From the NCBI GenBank assembly GCA_003254925.1, contig QANZ01016870.1, positions 1-64,000 on the forward strand: a DNA stretch of 64,000 nucleotides. Direction: 5' to 3'. Both the position numbers and the translations under genes were made by a program. Below, one piece after another: positions 57,801 to 64,000 of this stretch. Source of the DNA: Chamaecrista fasciculata (Eukaryota > Streptophyta > Magnoliopsida > Fabales > Fabaceae). Under the pieces are notes generated by a model. It had not been told where the DNA came from and did no database searches. It saw only the letters and a program-made list of their open reading frames with translations. Numbering within the stretch: the first letter of the stretch is position 1; every line of letters begins with the position of its first letter.

Positions 57801-59670
57801 ATAAATTTGTATTTTATCTCCCCGGCACCCAAAAGAAAATGAAAACAAAAGAGAACAACCTTGGCTCGAACTCTAAAGAGCCTTCCAATCCTTCGGAAGT
57901 ACTCCAGGGACACCCACCTAAATATTTGTAGAAACCCTCAAGGAAGACATAAAAAAGATACTCTCCTAAAGATGTGGCTGAAGGATTTGGGAACACACTA
58001 TAATTCTTTTCTAACCAATTTTTTGTATTCTGTATTTTTATAGAATGTGTTCTCGTGTGAAACTTTAACTTTCTGGTTTTCATAATTCTGACAATGTTTA
58101 GTTTTGGCAGTTGTTATGTCTACCTGGTTGCCTATGCATACTTCTACAATTTTAGTTTTTAGTTTTTCATTGATTTTCTTGTTCTAATTATCAGGAAGTT
58201 AGTACTATATATACACATCACCAGAAAACTGTAATCGTGGATGCTGATGCTGGAAATAGTAGAAGAAAAATTGTTGCATTTGTTGGTGGACTTGATTTGT
58301 GTGATGGGCGATATGATAGTCCTCGACATCCTCTCTTTAGGACACTCCAGACACTGCACAAGGATGACTATCACAACCCTACTTTCACGGTAAGTCTCTT
58401 AGTTCTGAACTCTATATAGTCAAGACTAACTTAAAGTTTCTATTTTACCTTTCATTAGACGTGATAAATGGCAGCAATGTAGAAAAAAATAACAAGAAGA
58501 ATTCCAAAAGATTGATAAGCTTGTTCCCATCAATTTTATTTTATGGTGTGGTTTTAGACTGCTGCATGCTTTGAAGTTTGAACTATAAAATGTTTTTGCA
58601 ATTAGCACCTTTAGTGAGATGCTAATAGCTATTTTAAAATTGTTATTTCCATCTACCAGGCCCTTAGATGTTTGAAGTTAATCAAATTTGACTCCTTTTT
58701 AGCTTTGCCTGTAAAAATCACAAATGTATGCTAGAGATGGTCAAACAATTTATATCACCATGGAATCTTAGCTTGAAACTATCAGGCATGGTTTTGAAGT
58801 CGTAATATTTGAAGCAAGCAGACCAATTTATTCCATAGTATGGGTTATTATTATGTGACAGGGAAATGTTGGTGGTTGTCCACGGGAGCCATGGCATGAC
58901 TTGCATTCTAAAATTGATGGTCCAGCAGCATATGATGTCTTGACAAACTTTGAGGAGCGCTGGTTAAAAGCCGCAAAACCTCATGGGATAAAAAAGTTGA
59001 AAACTTCATATGATGATGCTTTGCTTAGACTAGAAAGAATTCCAGACATTGTTGGCATGTTTGATGCTCCTAGCGTTGGCGAGAATGCTCCTGAAGGTTG
59101 GCATGTTCAGGTAATTATTTTGTCAATAATGAATATGTACTTAGCTTTTCTACAACCACTTAAATTATTTCGGAATGCAGATATTTCGATCCATTGATTC
59201 AAATTCTGTTAAGGGTTTTCCAAAGGATCCCAAAGACGCAACAAGCAAGGTGAGTTAAAGTTTAAATGTTTCTATTTCTTTTCCCCTTTTCCCTTTTGAA
59301 TCCTTTAATTCAATTTATTAGACTTTGAACCACATTTTAGGTGACTACTAATGTTGAACTTTACTCTGCTTTCACAGAACTTGGTATGTGGGAAGAATGT
59401 GCTGATTGACATGAGCATACATACAGCATATGTGAAGGCAATTCGTGCTGCACAGCATTACATATATATAGAGAATCAATATTTCATTGGGTCTTCATAC
59501 AATTGGAGTCAACATAAAGACCTTGGTATGTAACTTCTTTTGCATAAGTGTTGCTGTTGTTCCACGAATTGTATCTGGACATCTCATAATATTCTGAAAA
59601 TTTTTGGAAATCTTCAATGAACATCCTTTTTCATCTTTTTGTTAAATAAACAAAGTCAAAACTTGCTCAT

Positions 59671-59703
<33 letters not shown>

Positions 59704-62700
59704 TTCTCTAATTGAACTGAGTAACCTGCAGCTACAAATGAAAAACAGAACAAAACAACCTACCTTTCAAATGTGTTTTGCATTATATTCATTATTGGCT
59801 CCTAAAGATGGATTTAGAATTTGGAAGATGTTATTTATATGTTTAATACTTTAGTTTCTTTTTCATGTTCCCTGTCTTCTATGGGTTGAAAGTGCAACGT
59901 TAAAAAGACCACTGCAGTTCTCAATATATCTTGAAGATCTTTCAGTGATGTTAAATCATAATTTTCTTGTTATTGCAGGTGCTAATAACTTGATTCCAAT
60001 GGAAATCGCCCTAAAGATTGCAGAAAAGATAAGGGCAAATGAGCGATTTGCTGTGTATATTATTATTCCTATGTGGCCTGAGGGTGTTCCAACAGGGGCT
60101 GCCACTCAGAGGATTCTATTTTGGCAGGTATGCTACAATTCATAACATGAAAGCCCTAATGTGCACTTGGAAGGGATTTGATTGAATGTTCAAATGAAAT
60201 TTGCTTGATTATAATAAGATATCAAAGAAATTGAAGGAAGAATGACTTCCATTAGCTACTTGTATTATATTTTGAGTAAACCAGCTCCCCTTATTTCAAA
60301 ACAAAGAAAAAATATAGGAGAAACCTTGTGCCAAAATATATATAATTCAAACTATTTAATTATCTCAATTCAGAATGAGTGGAGAAGTCTCGATCAAAAC
60401 CTTTTCTTCCAATCAGTTTGTCTTGCTTATTTTTGCTTTTCAGTGATACAGTTGACCTAATGATTTTCTTAACGCATCTAAACTAAAGAAATGACTAAAA
60501 TTTGACTGATTTTGGTATAATATTTAATGTGGACATTATTTATATGACTTTTGAGAGCTGGATTGCCATTTAACTGCTTGAAATTTGAATTTTTTAAAGA
60601 AAAAAATGACTGTTCCTGTGGTGAAACTTCTCATTTGGATTTTTAACTGTTATGGATGTTCTAGGACATTTTTGCATTATATATTGCAATTTCATTTTAA
60701 ATATATAAACTTGGACTTCCCTTTTAATTTATCTATCGTAATATGTAATTTGATTTAAGACACATCCTTGTGACCATCAAAATATTGAACAAAAAGCTTT
60801 TCTTTTTTCTCTTTCAATTACTAAGAAACTAATGAGATATGGGGAAAAAGATAAGTAGACTGAAATTATTTCGAAAATTCAAGAACACAGGACTGGTGTC
60901 AACAAATGTTGTAGCATCTGTTAATAGTTGATTATTCACTAATGGAAGTTTTAATGTGGAATTACTATTTGATTGTTGCAGAATAAAACAATGCAAATGA
61001 TGTATGAGACAATTTATAAGGCTTTGGTTGAGGCTGGGCTTGAAGAGGCATTCTCTCCCGAAGACTATTTGAACTTTTTCTGTCTTGGCAATCGAGAGGT
61101 CAATGATATGTATGGTAATAATGTGACGCCTGGAAATCCTCCTCCAGCAAATAGTCCACAGGTTTGAATACTTCTGCCCACCACCGCCCTCTACTTCTCT
61201 CCATTCCATGTCACATTTTTGCACCACCCATTTTAAGATATAACTCCTTTGGTAAAACAAGGAATCAATATAAAAATCTAGACATCTATCTAAAGTGTCT
61301 TCCTCATTTTTTTTTAGAGATATGGCCTCTGTGTAAAACCAAAGTTTTGGCACTTTATCAAGTATTCAAGTTTTTGTATGGCATGCAATCTCTACTTAGT
61401 CAATGCGCTCCTAAATTTGTTCTATTTTGGTGTTCAATTCCCAGGCACTTAGTCTAACTAGCCGACGATTCATGATTTATGTCCATTCAAAAGGCATGAT
61501 AGTCGATGATGAATATGTGATATTGGGGTCTGCAAACATCAACCAGCGCTCTATGGAAGGAACAAGGGACACTGAGATTGCTATGGGAGCCTACCAACCC
61601 TATTATACCTGGGCAAGAAGACATTCTTATCCACGCGGAGAAGTAAGATTTTTTTATATTATTGGCTACTGATTATTTTTTGACCCATAATTCTTTGAGT
61701 ATCAAGGTTCAATGATCAGTTTACGCATTCAAGCAAAAAAGCTGAACATCAGCAGAACTTTAGTAGTTGTATGTAAATACATGGATATTGTTGTTTTCGT
61801 TGAATTTCTGGAGACATAAATTAGGGAGCATATCAAAACCAATTCTTCAAAATGCTGTATATAATTCACTGCGGTGAGAAATGAATTACTGATCACAACA
61901 AATGTAGGATCTAAGGTTCTTGAATGAGAGTTTGTATGGATTACAATGCATAGTGCCAAGTGGTCAAATACTGTTTTCTCCATTAGTCTTGATTGATTGT
62001 TATAAAAAATGGACAACCATTTGTACTTTGCATAGTTTTTCTTTTTGTTATTGATTATCTAATGTGCTATTTCTTTGTTCTGCATTAACGACAACTTTTT
62101 TCAAAATTTGACAACACTAAGTAAATTATTTGTGGTATCACAAACCAAAATTGTGTCTGCAATTCTGCCCGTGATTTAGGTGGCCATGGCCGATTCATTT
62201 CAAGTGTGGAGAATCATATTATTTTGACTTGTCTTCACAAAAGATGCCTTCAAAGTAGCTTAGACGTTCAAAACCATCTATGGAATTTACATAAAACAAT
62301 ACATTAAGGTGGCATTTGGTGTGTAGGTATAGTATCCCAAGTACATAAAAATCTGTTCAGGATTTTGATATGGAGAGACTTGACTAGAGCTAGACTTTTT
62401 GGGAGATTAAGTCTCTCCACTTTTGAATCACTCTCAAAATTTGCGTTTATAGTAATAAAAATATGCTTTACATCAAAATCTCTAGAAGAAAGGTCGTAAG
62501 ACATCAAACACATATATATGAACTTATTTCTTATGATCAGTCAACTTATAAATAATTTTCTAAGTATGGGCTAGTTTAAAGTTTCATCTTAAACAAACGC
62601 CACCTAAGTTCTTGTTTGGTTTTTATTCTCTATCTTTTCCCTTCATACCTCTACACTTCACTTTGATTCTCTTAACATGACTGCTAATCTCTATGAAACT

Positions 62701-63005
62701 GTACTCTGTAGATCCATGGATATAGGATGTCACTCTGGGCAGAGCACACAGGAACAATTGAGAACTGCTTCTTGCAACCAGAGAGCCTTGAATGTGTAAG
62801 AAGGGTTAGAGAAATGGGTAAATTGAACTGGAAACAATTTGCAGCACCTGAAGTAACAGAGCTGAGAGGTCACCTTCTGAAATACCCAGTAGAAGTTGAT
62901 CGAAGAGGAAAGGTTAAATCTATTCCTGGCCAGGAAGACTTTCCTGATGTGGGTGGCAAAATAGTCGGATCATTTCTTGCCATTCAGGAGAATTTGACCA
63001 TTTGA
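54833..63005 (+). CDS. PLDBETA1: Phospholipase D beta (C2-type PLD)
   Basis: Ten coding exons: 54833-56608, 57484-57600, 58195-58389, 58862-59110, 59181-59249, 59378-59525, 59979-60127, 60982-61161, 61445-61642 and 62712-63005. Phases agree and give 1124 residues. It hydrolyses membrane phospholipids to phosphatidic acid; beta forms need PIP2 and micromolar Ca2+ and act in stress signalling at membranes and actin. Residues 1 to about 200 are Pro/Tyr/Ser-rich (YPPP-like repeats), typical of PLD beta. A C2 domain follows (about 303-460, [30 protein letters not shown]). Both catalytic HKD motifs are intact: HQKTVIVD (640-647) and HSKGMIVD (975-982), with IENQYFIGS at 833-841 and the C-terminal [20 protein letters not shown]. 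The start is the first ATG after the UTR acceptor. The beta1/beta2 distinction is by overall resemblance. Confidence 0.96.
59673..59703. repeat. (TTA)n microsatellite in PLD beta intron 6
   Basis: About ten TTA/ATT repeats inside the intron between coding exons 6 and 7. Confidence 0.9.
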
Positions 63006-63475
63006 TCAGATGATTGTAAATTACAAAATAGATTTTGTTTTTGTGGAAAATAATTTACAAAAAGTATAGGAGTTTGGCAATTTTGGAATACACCATAGTT
63101 GTTGAAGACTTGAAGAAACAGATGCAGTGAATAGTTACTACTTACTGCTAGTTAAACTCGGATTTTGCTTATTCTTTTGCCTTTGGGAAAAATAATAACG
63201 TGGGAAGCTGCTAACCCATATAAATTTGAGTGCATACGTTTTCTTGTCTATATATCACTAGAATTTTGGTTTTCATGCATGTAAATATTGTAATATCTGG
63301 AGCTACTATGATTTTTATAATAATTGCTAGTATGTTTGCTGTGCCGGCTGTGATGCAGTGCTTGCTCCTTAAAAATATCTTTTTTAATTTATACTCCTGG
63401 CAACAACTGTGGTAAACTTTGTTAATATTTTAATGATATTTATACTAAGAAGTATAGACACTTCATTTTGAGGGC
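63006..63475. other. 3' flank of PLD beta
   Basis: It contains the probable 3' UTR. No other gene is seen. Confidence 0.5.
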
Positions 63476-63775
63476 GTGTCGCCGTGTCGGACACGTGTCA
63501 GTGTCCGACACCCGTACGACACCGACACGACACATATTCATAAATTTTAAAATATAAATCAATTTTTTGTGACTTTAACATGACATATAAGAAAAAATAA
63601 TAATACATATGACATATATTATGAATAAAACTTGTAATTTTTAAATTTTTCATTAAAAATTATGAATATTTAATTATTTATATATATAAATATATGGCGT
63701 GTCGTGTTGCGTAATTTTGAGAGTTTAGCGTGTCGTTGTGTCCGTGTCCGTGTCCGTGTCCGTGTCAGTGTCCAT
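63476..63775. repeat. Interspersed repeat with GTGTCC/GGACAC inverted clusters
   Basis: Left cluster CGTGTCGGACACGTGTCAGTGTCC and right cluster of GTCCGTGTCC units flank an AT-rich centre. Outer ends GAAGTATAGACACT and AGTGTCCATGCTTC are imperfect complements, so a foldback or TIR element is likely. The remaining bases to 64000 are AT-rich and without features. Confidence 0.55.
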
Positions 63776-64000
63776 GCTTCCTAGTATTTATATCATCAGT
63801 GAGAATAAAAAAGAAAAAAAAAGTTAATGAAAAAATATTTTTAAGCAAGTATTAATTAAATCATAAATTCTATATTAGTGTCAATTATATTAGTGTTAAA
63901 AATTTGACAGATACAAAATTGAGTCTAATATTAAAATTTAGATATCCAGTAACACCAAAGTCCAAACAATTTTTTATCCACATAAGTCATACCATTTAGT

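Noticed and set aside
60829..61353. Minus-strand 174-residue frame
   Set aside because: It overlaps PLD beta coding exon 8 and its flanking introns in antisense.

Overview
This window is nuclear DNA of a eudicot plant from a draft assembly. It is AT-rich and dominated by non-coding repeats. It holds seven recognisable spliced or single-exon nuclear genes with plant-type GT-AG introns, plus one captured pseudogene. The families (red chlorophyll catabolite reductase, C2-type phospholipase D, dirigent protein, WEB protein, p24, oligopeptide transporter) mark a land plant. I cannot name the species. Six single N positions and one 576-base N run mark assembly breaks.

Layout. 1-1956 looks like the 3' part of a Helitron. 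1957-7033 is gene-free repeat territory (SINE-like copies, MITEs, simple repeats). 7034-12458 (minus) is a seven-exon oligopeptide transporter. 12459-21402 is gene-free and holds several inverted-repeat elements and the large gap. 21403-23322 (plus) is red chlorophyll catabolite reductase. 23978-24613 (minus) is a dirigent protein. 28058-31640 (minus) is a sucrase/ferredoxin-like (Apd1-type) protein. 32673-34189 is a Pack-MULE carrying a dead PPR gene fragment. 35564-38386 (minus) is a WEB-family coiled-coil protein. 40803-42544 (minus) is the WD40 enzyme DPH7, with a separate 5' UTR exon near 43.7 kb. 46362-47844 (plus) is a p24 cargo receptor. 54833-63005 (plus) is phospholipase D beta, preceded by a long inferred 5' UTR intron.

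The genes do not form a pathway. They are unrelated housekeeping, stress and transport genes separated by transposon debris. Functions represented are chlorophyll breakdown in plastids, phospholipid signalling, ER-Golgi traffic, eEF2 diphthamide modification, small-peptide transport, cell-wall phenolic coupling and a blue-light/chloroplast-movement family scaffold.

The most notable observation is in the WEB gene. Two of its three introns are, to the base, a transposon-like insert plus one target-site duplication. Intron 3 is a 499-bp solo LTR with TSD TTACC. Intron 2 is a 95-bp TG...CA element with TSD ATACC. In both cases the duplicated site supplies the GT donor, and the element's terminal CA plus the first G of the second TSD supplies the AG acceptor, so splicing restores the uninterrupted reading frame. 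None of the other introns whose junctions I worked out shows this. The window also has at least six small inverted-repeat elements with perfect 9-bp target duplications (Mutator-like MITEs), three of them lying in or next to genes.
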